Numbered from the stretch's first letter, positions 54,301 to 61,792 are shown. The stretch is DNA of 64,000 nt from Vibrio coralliirubri (GCF_024347375.1 NZ_AP025471.1:1-64000), one strand, 5' to 3'. Notes: generated by a model from the letters alone, not told the origin. A program made the numbers and translations.

Positions 54301-54553
54301 TGCAATTGACCTATCGGGTATTTTGGGAAGCCTAGGGCTTAATACAGGGCTAGGGGCAACAAAATATCTAGATTTAGAAGAATCTGGTGAAGGCGTGACC
54401 ATTTCTATTAAACCTAATGGAGACGATGACGTTCAACAAAATATCTTGTTAACCGATGTCACGTATGACGACTTGTATCAAGGCGATAGTAGTAGTGCGT
54501 TAGAAGCTCAAATTTTACAAAAAATGATAGATGACAATAATTTAACGCTGTAA
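45374..54553 (+). CDS. Giant repeat adhesin secreted by a type I system (LapA/Bap-like)
   Basis: 3059 residues, acidic and rich in Asp, Thr, Ser and Gly. Residues 1-140 form a unique N-terminal region starting MDPILYIEVGGVVWQVFPDG. About 150-450 hold three roughly 100-residue bacterial Ig-like repeats joined by IKDTLANI-type linkers. About 540-1600 are repeats of the T1SS-143 and VCBS type. About 1640-2950 are cadherin/Ig-like domains separated by PVADAP-type joints with DxDGSE calcium-type motifs. The C terminus (about 2930-3059) has a single RTX unit (DNDLLIGGTGSDNF) and a VCA0849-class secretion signal. There is no Sec signal. It should be exported by the downstream genes and act in surface attachment or biofilm formation. 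AGGAAGAGG and AGG precede ATG. Confidence 0.88.
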   Translation: MDPILYIEVGGVVWQVFPDGTWLQLPATQPKVEGVQVVSIEPQNLQEAQPLTELQIAAVEQQLEKVVTELVNNIESAPQQPNSVNDQPSSSASFIAYVRSTLDETLAEAGFDTRPTEYADEDTTSNEGNLDILLPSALLTVDILDGGDGYENQFEVPGVTITGTAVDVRDGRTVVLTITDVNGKTVTTTAITSDETYVVNGVDLSSLEEGDLQVDAVIADDFGNSITANDSTIKDTLANIEVDFDGFGDEFYNQFEISNGVLVGTIANVEDGQTINISITDSQGTIQEYTTEVSGGTWTLTLQDYSSFAEGELTVVANTIDIAGNPTTATDTIVKDTLANITAAVDDGGDGVLNSFEIQSAKFFGTVQNVEDGQTVNIRISDSTTNVIVLTATVIDGAWSVEGVDLTSFSDGGIQIEADTVDVAGNPASAINSAGQIVIDTVSPVIDIDTLDGFSILAFRGGQLTTMQGTTNVAEGLPVYIEVNDGSQTLVFEGIVDASGNWVVENIDVSSLNLASEWTVYAKVFNTVGNQAIDDMPSIILPESVVFSETVVGIFGNQTQTSDIRIDYADFSFSDDQSIAESLTSQTLSITVAVSADKQSFIGTRSDGQKVFDASISGSNVNINFYKAIDQEAGLDSILTALLIEGLQTDADGTTELVIGHLPIVIKDSEPLVFDESYQMIEGEIASGNVLNNDIDLDTQLTIKSVEADGTTKTIVGGSPASFTTSEGTLTVFANGHWTFVANRNLDHTVDQNITFNYVAGDISNDFGNGTAVIDIFDGDAGLVVDGTTTSSEGDVSDGVQTVVGQFTVSAGSDNPDPASIVFNANTLVQLDALGLTTGDENFPLTYTLANDGKTITAQANGETIFTLTLSAVASGIDVLADVTLVLEQPINHLFSNDSITLPLTIDGTDLDGTSLEQGQFDWIIQDGADPILTSTSNAAVDESDLIHGSVSDTGTFNLNVGSDFVESVFFDVGDQPQLFSGGVQIIYVVSADGNELTGYVGSESAENKAFTLSFTSLSGETDTDVTYTFELFKGLDQTNGTDQIPFVITAKDDDNDETQLTLNVSITDGGEPTIGSGMVELSENPVADTTPSGVGTTASASLAVSAGNDPLVFLGLDVTTGQAVLDSDGEAVTRNGEALSWRDNGDGTFDAVLSNGDAVFQVRLPEDFSLEANGSTNVTVEIDLYQSIDHGTGVKDTELSIPASIVTIDSDGSRDTQESDIKIYDGANPKITVIGSISVDEDGLLGDSEQVGVEDSSPSLGIIEGSDDVVSVTVNTAAFDALSYSSAGKDISLQAVDSDGWYYGQDSDGNNIFRIRFNTDGTTEFDLYAPLDHANADGENNLALNFELVVNDADGDSSDPAIYSVNVKDAVPVARSGAIEMVEGDDLNGQFLTEKFAGADGATIVSFDYRGTTYTFDNAGTPITINLINDYDGGSTYGQFTLSPDGSYQLTTNPNVTTDPDDPKIVDDIDYLVRDADGDEVTSTAELILDDNEGFIRYEDSETTEDNDAIIVVSVSTGDVDQSETVTAIEFSEASLNGGSLYLDGVLLQVVDGKVTLSGSQLVAIDSQFTGPNGQLTYRPALHESNTTSTVILAINAIISTDTDPKELTADVAVSVLPVADAPDWSASVFSYHSVEDDSDPISLDITAQLVDQDTSETLSYQISGIPDGLNLTLNGNAVKEGKSYTQAQIDKMEIRADDNLAGRFEFEITAVATESGNSFADPDDKTASIVHTVTVDISPDADTPHVSVKDYKGLEDEAIYLKDVIEGALADTDGSESLSYIIQVQDGWSVEGDGTAKIGNNSYSVTAEAIANGVAYIQPKEDISSFTEDLSIDVTAIATESTIDSLIPINGQASSDTKTINIFLKGVVDEPIAVDGGNGHWQYDSDSKVINNQSFLNEDGLVRLDFVVQTTDDDVSEEINILLTNIPEGTLLVDAMGEPVSLTIAYVDDVTGPVFQVSNAQLNDLYLKPVLDFSGELELTVIAISTEPDGDSGEFPMTLKVELAPVVDQEDGQVVITQGIEDSQIGLNLEPSVNQDIDGSESLTGYVIDSLPADLTLYFDGSVIQVPASGLDLDTLLDSTTPTLSDLLSSGRLSVTATEDLSGTFSIPITYEVTDTSPTGATDIKDITGSISVTVDARVELDTRLEGSTELLQSTDGSPVDISNAVTFVDADIDGSEYLDYILIEIPDGYSLIVEHPNGAAQDSSGNWIISADGLTSDSFQELAAYILDNATISSPSDTPVLDIVVRARVIDGEDARYIDATFPLQITGHDGGGGSCDPVGPPSPIQPDGEIKTPEGEDIDLTGLLNTDVGSDPDNEISFYIPADSLPEGVEISGDGVIAEYDASGEIVGYSITADGLSKLTLTGLDEDFAGCIDFTIETIETSPCSGDTVTTAQTISIQVLPVVDDITVEADSTTIQEDIATDLNLELVLGDSVEDGQLITGEGNSATGKETVNSLTVSISNGATLSETPTDTGLLVDNGDGTWTVTDPSRLSDVLVTPPEHYSGEITLTVTANITDEADCVTETDTQDKTTVVTITVEPVADAANLITEDIIGDEDNYISLSSLSAELIDQDGSENMSLSLKGVPEGAVVAIKVGDTYELVPNNGPDGGSFNGSATYEWQLDPSQLSDLVILPPRDFSGDIGLTLEAITQEIGTTDIRYTQSEFTVGVNPIGDKVEFFDLPEQLTGSEDDVIVIPLDANSFETNSDEFLSITVTVNATSDATGLVGLDRIRIGSETSAFVTLGNGTAQATILVAASSVNELEFFAGDAFGNLDITITGQTVDQNTVLGNLVTDTGDPSSQDMTLIITPEPDAPLLSIEYSSIVAEASGTIPLGLELSLINPAASEEGFITIYDIPSGLTLSHGSYVDGQYVVNLEDVADLAITGGYSGATTFDLTIEPATELGNDQAVGLSQIVSVELVDEGDSTITATDDNDLLIGGTGSDNFVFASSGLGSVEAPSYNVIQDFDASPDTDAIDLSGILGSLGLNTGLGATKYLDLEESGEGVTISIKPNGDDDVQQNILLTDVTYDDLYQGDSSSALEAQILQKMIDDNNLTL

Positions 54554-54586
54554 GTTAGATGTACAGTCTATAAAAGGAAGTTTAGA

Positions 54587-56746
54587 TTGGTAGAACAAAA
54601 AGACAGCTGGCTAGGTTGTGTTGAGTGGTTGTGTGAGCATTTTAATGTTCGCAGTCACCCTTCCAAAATAGTGTCTGGCCTACCTTTAGATGAAGGCAAG
54701 CTCAATGAATCCCTTTTTCCAAGAGCGATTGAGAAATCGGGGTTAACGCTGAGCCACGTTAAAAAAGAATTACTGAATCAATGTCAGTTCCCTGTTGTTG
54801 CTGTTGAGTCCGCGACAGGGTCTCCTCTTGTCGTAACCCAAAGCTCCGTTGGCGATTTTCAAGTATTGAATTGTGAATCCAACTTAAGCCAACAAATTCT
54901 CCTTAAAGACTTAGTCATTAAAGTGGACTCATTTGTTTGGCAAGTGGGTGCTCAAGCGCTTGATGATGCGCGTATTCAGTCCCATGAACGTAGCGAGAAT
55001 AAGTCCAACACCCGTTGGTTATGGCGTGTGGTCAAAGAAGTGAAGCCTTGGTATCGCGATCTGTTTATCGCTTCGTTCTTGATCAACGTGCTAGCGTTGG
55101 TGGTTCCCCTGTTTACCATGAATGTATATGACCGTGTGGTGCCAAACCAAGCGTTTAACACGCTTTGGGTATTAGCAGCAGGCGTTGGTATTGTTGTTAT
55201 TTTTGATTGGGTATTGAGAAGCTCACGAAGCTCTGTGACCGACATGGCTGGGCGCTATATTGATAACAAGTTGTCTTCTCAACTGTTCTCGAAAGTCCTT
55301 GGTATGAAGCTCGAAAATCGACCTCAATCGGTAGGTGCATTTGCAAGACAGCTTCAAGACTTCGATAGCGTGAAAGATTTCTTCACTTCGATCTCGTTAG
55401 TCACTTTAGTCGACCTGCCATTCACTTTGTTATTCCTACTGCTTATCGGCTGGCTCGGTGGCGCAATGATGTTTATTCCTGTCGCGATCATGTTGGTATT
55501 GATCGTGTTGAGCATCGCGATGAAAGGCAAAGTTGAGAAAACATTCGATGAAACCGCACGCCTCTCGACACAAAGACAAGCACAGCTGTTTGATTGCTTA
55601 ACAACCCTTCCTGATATCAAGCAAAACAATGCTGAGGGAATCACTCAGAAACGTTGGGAACAGACTATTTCATCGCTCTCTCAATGGCAGACTCAATCTC
55701 GTCACTACTCCAATATCGTGACGCACTCTATTCAGTCCAGTCAGCAGATCGTTACCATCACTCTGATTATCTTCGGCGTGTATCAGATCTCTGAAGGCTT
55801 GCTGAGTATGGGTGGTTTGATAGCCGTTGTGATGTTGAGTGGGCGCGCTGCAAGTTCGGTGAACCAGCTTTCTCTTCTATTGCTGAGGTTCCAACAAACA
55901 CGTTCGGCCGTAGAAGGGCTGAATCAGATTATGGAGCTACCTCAGGAAGAGTCCAAACACCAGGTTATCGACAAAGGAGACTTTGATGGTGGGGTTAGGT
56001 TAGATGAAGTTACTTTTACTTATCCTGACACTCAAAGCCCTGCATTAAAGGAGATTTCCCTTGAGATCAAACCGGGTGAGCGAGTTGGTCTTGTGGGCGC
56101 GGCAGGCGCGGGTAAAACAACCCTATTATCGATTGTTGCGCGCCAGTATTTGCCAACAACAGGGCAAGCTTTCTATCAAGAGATTGATGGGCAATTATGG
56201 CCAACCAGTGTTCTGCGTAGTGGCATGGGTTGGGTAGGGCAAACCACCAATCTTATCTTTGGTAGTGTTTACGACAACGTCACCTTAGGTGCGACCAACG
56301 TTGATGAAGAAAAGCTAAGACAAGCGCTGCAACAGTCTGGCCTCAACGGTTACATGGGGCGCTTAAGCAATGGCCTTGAAACACCTGTCGGTGAGGGTGG
56401 TCGGTTACTTTCTGGTGGTCAGCGTCAAGCCGTTGCCATCGCGAGAGCTCTGTATCGTTGTCCAAAGTTATTGATTATGGATGAGCCAACCAGTGCATTA
56501 GATAATCAAGCTGAGATTCAGTTCTTCAATGCGCTGCAAAGTATGCCGAGAGAAACCTCAATGCTGATCAGCTCCCACAAATCTTCATTCTTGATGATGT
56601 GTGATCGAGTGATTGTATTGGATAAAGGTCAAATCGTGGCAGAAGGTGACCCTAAAGAAATTCTCTCTTTACAGAAGAAAAGTGTACCTAAAGGTACGAG
56701 CCGCTTTAAGACGGTATCTGTGGTGAAGGGAGGTCGTCATGAGTAA
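54587..56746 (+). CDS. Type I secretion ABC transporter (LapB-like)
   Basis: 719 residues, start TTG 54587 with GGAAG seven bases upstream. The N-terminal region (about 1-125) is a C39-peptidase-like domain without the catalytic Cys/His pair, the form used as a docking domain in RTX exporters. Membrane segments lie at about 155-460. In the ATPase the Walker A is GAAGAGKTT (near 504-512), signature LSGGQRQ (near 608) and Walker B LLIMDEP (near 629). It energises one-step export of the adhesin. The stop lies within the start of the adaptor gene (8-base overlap). Confidence 0.92.
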   Translation: MVEQKDSWLGCVEWLCEHFNVRSHPSKIVSGLPLDEGKLNESLFPRAIEKSGLTLSHVKKELLNQCQFPVVAVESATGSPLVVTQSSVGDFQVLNCESNLSQQILLKDLVIKVDSFVWQVGAQALDDARIQSHERSENKSNTRWLWRVVKEVKPWYRDLFIASFLINVLALVVPLFTMNVYDRVVPNQAFNTLWVLAAGVGIVVIFDWVLRSSRSSVTDMAGRYIDNKLSSQLFSKVLGMKLENRPQSVGAFARQLQDFDSVKDFFTSISLVTLVDLPFTLLFLLLIGWLGGAMMFIPVAIMLVLIVLSIAMKGKVEKTFDETARLSTQRQAQLFDCLTTLPDIKQNNAEGITQKRWEQTISSLSQWQTQSRHYSNIVTHSIQSSQQIVTITLIIFGVYQISEGLLSMGGLIAVVMLSGRAASSVNQLSLLLLRFQQTRSAVEGLNQIMELPQEESKHQVIDKGDFDGGVRLDEVTFTYPDTQSPALKEISLEIKPGERVGLVGAAGAGKTTLLSIVARQYLPTTGQAFYQEIDGQLWPTSVLRSGMGWVGQTTNLIFGSVYDNVTLGATNVDEEKLRQALQQSGLNGYMGRLSNGLETPVGEGGRLLSGGQRQAVAIARALYRCPKLLIMDEPTSALDNQAEIQFFNALQSMPRETSMLISSHKSSFLMMCDRVIVLDKGQIVAEGDPKEILSLQKKSVPKGTSRFKTVSVVKGGRHE

Positions 56747-58064
56747 TGATATTCAATGGACCAACAACCACTTAGCATTCCGCTCTCGTAAGCTGATTTG
56801 GTTGAGTGCTCTACTCATTGTCTCAATTATCGGCTGGGCAATGTGGGCAACATTAGAAGAAGTAGTTATTGGTGAAGGTAAAGTCGTTCCAAGCCTTTCG
56901 GTGCAAACCATTCAGAGTTTAGAAGGTGGACTGGTTCAAGAGATCATGGTGCGACAGGGCCAATCTGTAGTGAAGGGCCAACCTCTAGCTAAGTTAGAAG
57001 ACACACGTTTTAAGGCGGCGTTTCTAGAGTCGGCTCAACAAGCGGATACGTTACTGGCTCAGCAATTAAGATTAAAGGCTGAGCTGTCGACGGTCGTTTT
57101 AAATAACGACGCAAAAGAGTGGTACGAGCGAGTGGTCTTGGTGCCTCAAGACATTGCGGTTGATGTATCAAGCCACCCTGCGCTAATGAATGCTAAGGCG
57201 AACTACCGAGAGCGTTTAGGACAGTTGAAATCTGAACTGGAAGAGGCGGCACTTCGTATCGAGCAACAAGACCAAGCACGCGTCGATACGCTCAATAATA
57301 TCCAGACTCTTGAAAGCAGCCTCGAGATTGTGATTCGTGAGCGCAACATGCTGAAAGACGTCGTAGCGAGCGGTGCTGTTGCGGAAGTGGAGCTACTTAA
57401 ACTCAACCGTGATGTAGTCAAACTCAAAGGTGATATTGCTAGCTCAAAAGTAGCAGCGCAGAAGCAGATAGCTGCCTACTCAGAGTCGATAGCGGATCAT
57501 CGAAGTATCGCCTTAGATTTTCGTACCAAAGTGCAAGGCCAGTTGAATGAAGTGGCGAGCAAGATAGCGCAGTTGAACGAAAGCCAGCAGGCGATTGCCG
57601 ACCAACTCAAGCGTACTGAAATTGTCGCGCCCGTTGATGGCACAGTCAAAGAGATTTTTGTGCGTACCATTGGTGGTGTAGTTCGTCCCGGCGAGCCGAT
57701 CATTGAGATCATTCCATCAAACAGTGACCTGATTGTTGAAGCGAGAATCTCTCCGCAAGATATTGCGTTTGTTCATAACGGGTTAGGTGCAACAGTGAAA
57801 TTCACGGCCTACGATTTCGTCATTTATGGCGGACTTAAAGGCGAGGTGATTTACGTGAGTGCCGACGCCTTACAAACGGAAGACGGAAACGCCTATTATC
57901 GCGCCCATATTCAGTTAAACGAAGACCAGCAACAAAACTCTGCCTTTAGCATTATCCCAGGGATGCAAGTCGCGGTTGATATATTAACCGGAGAGAAAAC
58001 AGTATTGAGTTATTGGTTAAAACCTATTTTACGAGCTAAGGAAAACTCACTTCGCGAACGATGA
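56739..58064 (+). CDS. Type I secretion membrane-fusion protein (HlyD family, LapC-like)
   Basis: 441 residues. A short cytoplasmic tail and one membrane helix (about 18-37) are followed by split lipoyl halves (about 50-85 and 290-330), which flank a long coiled-coil hairpin (about 95-285, many EE, QQ and LK heptads). A beta-barrel C-terminal domain ends the protein. It bridges the inner-membrane ABC transporter and the TolC-type channel. The gene overlaps the transporter gene by 8 bases and has GGGAGG before ATG. Confidence 0.92.
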   Translation: MSNDIQWTNNHLAFRSRKLIWLSALLIVSIIGWAMWATLEEVVIGEGKVVPSLSVQTIQSLEGGLVQEIMVRQGQSVVKGQPLAKLEDTRFKAAFLESAQQADTLLAQQLRLKAELSTVVLNNDAKEWYERVVLVPQDIAVDVSSHPALMNAKANYRERLGQLKSELEEAALRIEQQDQARVDTLNNIQTLESSLEIVIRERNMLKDVVASGAVAEVELLKLNRDVVKLKGDIASSKVAAQKQIAAYSESIADHRSIALDFRTKVQGQLNEVASKIAQLNESQQAIADQLKRTEIVAPVDGTVKEIFVRTIGGVVRPGEPIIEIIPSNSDLIVEARISPQDIAFVHNGLGATVKFTAYDFVIYGGLKGEVIYVSADALQTEDGNAYYRAHIQLNEDQQQNSAFSIIPGMQVAVDILTGEKTVLSYWLKPILRAKENSLRER

Positions 58065-58098
58065 AGTGGGTTAAAGCATAAATATAAAAGGAAGTGTA

Positions 58099-59412
58099 AT
58101 GCATTCAAAATTCTTACTCTCTTCTTGCTTGCTAATGAGTGGGCTGTCTCAAGCAGCTTCATTAGAAGAGTCCGTGGCCTTTGCCATCGACTATAGCCCA
58201 GAGATATTGGCGCAATACTCCCGATACCAATCGGTGGTCAGAGACGGAGACGCGGCGAGTGGTTTGTATATGCCGCAAGTCAATTTGTACGCGGCGGCGG
58301 GTTATGAAGAGACGCGCTACAACAGTGGTAGCAAACTCGACACCGATGATCGAGGTCTAACGAGAACGGAAATTGGCGTTAAAGTATCCCAATTACTATT
58401 CGATGGTTTTAAAACCACGTCGAATGTCGATCGACTGACGTTCGAAGCGGAAGCTGAGCGTCTGACTCTGATTTCGCGAGCTGAAAACGTATCGTTAGAT
58501 GTGGTGAGAAATTACCTCGATATCCTCAAAGCAGAGACGCTACTTGAATTGTCTAAGCGTAACGTAAAAGAACACCAAGAGATCTACCAAGATATCCAAG
58601 ATAAAAAGAGCAAAGGCCTGAGTAGCAACTCGGATCTGGCTCAGATCTCCGCCCGTGTCGCGACGGCGCAATCTTCATTAATCGCTGCTCAGAATAACCT
58701 GTTTGATTTGCAAACTCAGTATCTACGTTTGGTTGGCAAACCTGCGGTGAACTTGGTTTACCCACGTTTTGATTACGCCTTGTTACCAAGCTCTTCTCAA
58801 GTCGCCCTACAACAGGCTGTCGACAACCACCCTGAAATCAAAGCCTCTTTGCTTGATATCGATGCGGCTCGTAAAGAGATGCGCCGCGAGAAAGGGGATT
58901 ACTACCCAGAGCTAAAACTCGAACTTCATGCGAACAAGAATGACAACGTATCTAACCCTCTAGGCGGTGTCGATGAAGACGCTCGACTGATGTTGACGAT
59001 GGATTATGACCTGTTTAATGGCTTCTCTACCGACTCTAGAGTTGAATCGTCAGCTTGGCGAGTGGAAGAGGCAAGGGCGATCCGATTACGAACAGAGCGT
59101 GAGGTTCGAGAGGGTACACAACTGGCTTGGAACGCTTACAAAATGCTTGAGCAGCAAAAATCCTTACTTCAACAGAACGTTGATGCAGCGAAAATTGCAG
59201 AGCTTGGCTATATCCAGCAATTCAATGTTGGCAGACGAAGCCTTCTTGATGTACTTGATGCAAAAGTAGAAGTGTTTTTGGCTCGAAGAAATTTCATTAG
59301 CACTGAATATGATCAAACGTTAGCGGCTTATCGAGTATTAAATGCGATGGGTATGTTGACGTATGCGTTGAGGATTGAACATCCAGAAGAGTGGCAAGGG
59401 GAGAATAAGTAA
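58099..59412 (+). CDS. TolC family outer-membrane channel (LapE/AggA-like)
   Basis: 437 residues with a signal peptide ending at LSQAA (about 20). Two TolC/OEP repeats follow (about 25-220 and 225-425), each with the long amphipathic helices of the trimeric tunnel; NVGRRSLLDVLDAKVEVF is the typical late motif. It forms the exit duct for the adhesin. AAAAGGAAG precedes ATG. Its stop shares one base with the start of the OmpA-like gene (TAATG). Confidence 0.9.
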   Translation: MHSKFLLSSCLLMSGLSQAASLEESVAFAIDYSPEILAQYSRYQSVVRDGDAASGLYMPQVNLYAAAGYEETRYNSGSKLDTDDRGLTRTEIGVKVSQLLFDGFKTTSNVDRLTFEAEAERLTLISRAENVSLDVVRNYLDILKAETLLELSKRNVKEHQEIYQDIQDKKSKGLSSNSDLAQISARVATAQSSLIAAQNNLFDLQTQYLRLVGKPAVNLVYPRFDYALLPSSSQVALQQAVDNHPEIKASLLDIDAARKEMRREKGDYYPELKLELHANKNDNVSNPLGGVDEDARLMLTMDYDLFNGFSTDSRVESSAWRVEEARAIRLRTEREVREGTQLAWNAYKMLEQQKSLLQQNVDAAKIAELGYIQQFNVGRRSLLDVLDAKVEVFLARRNFISTEYDQTLAAYRVLNAMGMLTYALRIEHPEEWQGENK

Positions 59413-60050
59413 TGAGATATTTTAAACTAGCGCTACTTAGCTCTATCTTGCTAATGGGGTGTGCAGAAACGCCTGATACGACAATGACGCGCCATCAAAT
59501 TGATGACTTAGCGGATAATGACCGAGATGGTGTGATTAACCAGCGAGATCTATGTGCCGATACGCCAGAAGGTGTAACGGTAGACATTAAAGGGTGTGCC
59601 AATTGGAAAATTGTCGAAGATGTTGAAGTATTAAGTGTGGCATTTGATTTTGATAAGTATGACCTTAAACCTGATCATACCGCTGTATTAAATGAGTTGG
59701 TGCGTTTACTAGGAGAGCAGCCTGATGCTTCGGTTACCTTGGTCGGAGATACCAGTGCTGAAGGTACAAACGTGTATAACAAAGCATTGGCCAAGAAAAG
59801 AACTGGCGTGATTCGAGACGCATTGATTGATAGAGGCATCAATGGTGAGCGAATCTTCGAACAAGAGTTTACTCAGATAACCAGCTTAACTCAGCACCTT
59901 CACAAGCGTAAGCGCAGAACGATTGCGGTGATTAAGACAGAAAGCATGGAAGTGAACCCATCTTGGAACATCTTCACTTCAGAAATGCAGCTCGATAGTA
60001 ATAGCGATGTTGAGTCTAAAACGTCGATTGATCCAGTAGGAGGCCAGTAA
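59412..60050 (+). CDS. OmpA-like lipoprotein in the adhesin operon
   Basis: 212 residues. The signal peptide ends at the lipobox LLMGC, lipidated Cys17. A thrombospondin type 3-like calcium motif follows (DNDRDGVINQRDLC, near 35-48), then an OmpA C-terminal domain (about 72-180). In that domain the usual GHTD is replaced by GDTS, so the aspartate that binds diaminopimelate is lost, while the later YNxxLxxxR-type stretch (VYNKALAKKR) is kept. Peptidoglycan binding may be weakened. It overlaps both neighbours by one base, so it is tightly co-produced with the secretion system. Confidence 0.85.
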   Translation: MRYFKLALLSSILLMGCAETPDTTMTRHQIDDLADNDRDGVINQRDLCADTPEGVTVDIKGCANWKIVEDVEVLSVAFDFDKYDLKPDHTAVLNELVRLLGEQPDASVTLVGDTSAEGTNVYNKALAKKRTGVIRDALIDRGINGERIFEQEFTQITSLTQHLHKRKRRTIAVIKTESMEVNPSWNIFTSEMQLDSNSDVESKTSIDPVGGQ

Positions 60051-60994
60051 TGAAATGTCTAGCTAATAAATCGGGCTTGCTGCTTGCTGCTGTACCTGCG
60101 TTGTTCTCTGTATCGACATTTGCGAATGACGCTACTGACATTGGTTTGGTCGCGATTGAGCCGAATATGCAGGGGCTTGTAGAAGATCTGCTTAATAGCC
60201 AAGAGATCGACTTAGAAATCTTGTTGAGTGACAGCGTCCCAGAACAGATGATCATGCAGCGCTCGCGTGTTGGTATCACTTCCAAAAAGTGGACTGACAA
60301 AGAGATGGCAAGGTTTGATATGCGTTACGGTTATAGGCCAACAGAGTTGATGTTCACCGCCGATGTCATAGCGATTCTAGCCAATGAAAATAACCCAGCA
60401 ACATCAATCACTGTCGCTGAATTAATTGATGTGTTTGGTTGCTCTAACGATCCTAAACATCCCAAATGGTCACCAAGCAGTGATATTCGTAACGGTGAAA
60501 GCCTAGATACTCATATGTTGCCCTTTGCCATTGATCACAACCTGAAAGGACATACTACTTTTTCAAGTTGGGTCGAATGTGGAACGGAAGGCGAATATGC
60601 CCATACTCAGTTCTTGGCGGATCTGCCTGATCTGATTAATAAGATTGAAGACGAAGATGCAGCTATTGGGTACACCGTTTACTCAGATCAAATCTCAGAC
60701 GTGAAATGGTTGAGCGTGGTTGATAACTTAGGTGTGAACTACGATCTAAACAAGGAAACGATCCTCTCTGGTCGCTACCCGTTAGCAACGGTTTATTACA
60801 TGTACTTGAATATTCCAGCGCATCGCAAAGGCTTTACGGAACAAGAGGAGTTCTTTGTTGGGCTTACCTTGTCACAAGATCATCAAGGCGTGTTGAACCA
60901 ATACGGTTTCATCAGTTTACCGCCAGAAGCTATTCAACGTAACAAAGTGAGATTGTCTCTTGAAGAGCCTGCGATTGAAGGTGGCTATAAGTAA
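60050..60994 (+). CDS. PstS-like periplasmic binding protein in the adhesin operon
   Basis: 314 residues with a signal peptide ending at VSTFA (about 25). The fold pattern is that of the phosphate-type periplasmic binding superfamily: an early TDIGLVAIEPNMQGLVEDLL, a hinge region with VIAILANENNPATSITVAELIDVFG, and the late EDAAIGYTVYSDQISDVKWLSV segment typical of PstS-like proteins. The SGxxxT phosphate loop is not clear, so the ligand is unknown. No permease gene follows, so it is probably not a transport component. It overlaps the OmpA-like gene by one base and a terminator follows, making it the final gene of the operon. Confidence 0.72.
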   Translation: MKCLANKSGLLLAAVPALFSVSTFANDATDIGLVAIEPNMQGLVEDLLNSQEIDLEILLSDSVPEQMIMQRSRVGITSKKWTDKEMARFDMRYGYRPTELMFTADVIAILANENNPATSITVAELIDVFGCSNDPKHPKWSPSSDIRNGESLDTHMLPFAIDHNLKGHTTFSSWVECGTEGEYAHTQFLADLPDLINKIEDEDAAIGYTVYSDQISDVKWLSVVDNLGVNYDLNKETILSGRYPLATVYYMYLNIPAHRKGFTEQEEFFVGLTLSQDHQGVLNQYGFISLPPEAIQRNKVRLSLEEPAIEGGYK

Positions 60995-61093
60995 TAGGTA
61001 CGATGTGTTGTAACCGTTGTGGGAGAGTGATATCCTCTCTTTCGTAATGGTTCTCAACGTGACGGATTACGTTATTCGGTGATGAATTTATCT

Positions 61094-61119
61094 AACGGGC
61101 ATGTATGCCCGTTTTTTTT
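61094..61119 (+). terminator. Terminator of the adhesin-secretion operon
   Basis: AACGGGCAT and ATGCCCGTT pair around a minimal loop, followed by a run of eight T. It lies 100 bases after the PstS-like stop. Confidence 0.88.
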
Positions 61120-61204
61120 CGCCTAAAATTTGCGACTCGAGCGGTTGTTTGTCGATTGGTCACGTATAATGGACACTTCATATAGCGCTAAATAAGCCCA
61201 GTCG

Positions 61205-61792
61205 ATGAAAATCTTTCAAGTTCTAATCTTGCATCTAATACTGTTCCTCAATGCTATTTCATTTTCAGCGCAAGCAACCGAAAGCTGGTGGCTAAGAACC
61301 GTATTTAACAGCAGCCCAAGTCAACCGAATTCTCAAAACTATATTAACGATATCGAGTTGATGGATTGTGGTGAGATTGAAGGTACTCTGTTGTGCAGTG
61401 ACTTAACCCAATATTACGATTTGGATGTGTATGTTGAACTGGAGTTGGGCGACTCAAGCGTCGAAACAGTTCGCTTAAACCTGCCATATTCTCACCTAAG
61501 TTACACAAAGCTTCAGGCATACCTTCGCCAAGATGGCTTTGCTCTCAGTTCAATTCGTATTGGTGAAGATGAATTCGATGTTGCTGCTCAACTCGAACAA
61601 GCTCGAAATGAAGGTGTTGGTTTCGATAAGGTGGATAAACAGCTGGTCGAATTTATCAACGCGCCTCACGGTTCAGCAGAGCAACTGAGTGTGTGGAATG
61701 TGCCTAGCTTATCTTCTTCTAGCTCTACTTCTCCTTGGATTCAGTTACAGAGTGATGGTGACAACTTAACGGTTGAACTTAATCGTTTTTAA
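61205..61792 (+). CDS. Uncharacterised secreted protein
   Basis: 195 residues. The signal peptide runs to about residue 24 (FLNAISFSAQA). The mature protein is acidic and has one Cys pair (MDCGEIEGTLLCSD), which may form a disulfide in the periplasm, and a Ser-rich stretch near the end (SLSSSSSTSP). I recognise no family. It follows the operon terminator and is therefore transcribed separately; nothing shows a link with the adhesin system. Confidence 0.7.
   Translation: MKIFQVLILHLILFLNAISFSAQATESWWLRTVFNSSPSQPNSQNYINDIELMDCGEIEGTLLCSDLTQYYDLDVYVELELGDSSVETVRLNLPYSHLSYTKLQAYLRQDGFALSSIRIGEDEFDVAAQLEQARNEGVGFDKVDKQLVEFINAPHGSAEQLSVWNVPSLSSSSSTSPWIQLQSDGDNLTVELNRF

Noticed and set aside
45374..54553. 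Internal repeats of the adhesin as a possible CRISPR or DNA-level tandem array
   Set aside because: Repetition is at the protein-domain level (about 100 residues per unit) with divergent DNA; there are no short identical repeats with spacers.
54587..54960. Possible active C39 bacteriocin-processing peptidase in the ABC transporter
   Set aside because: The catalytic Cys and His motifs are absent; this is the inactive C39-like domain of RTX exporters.
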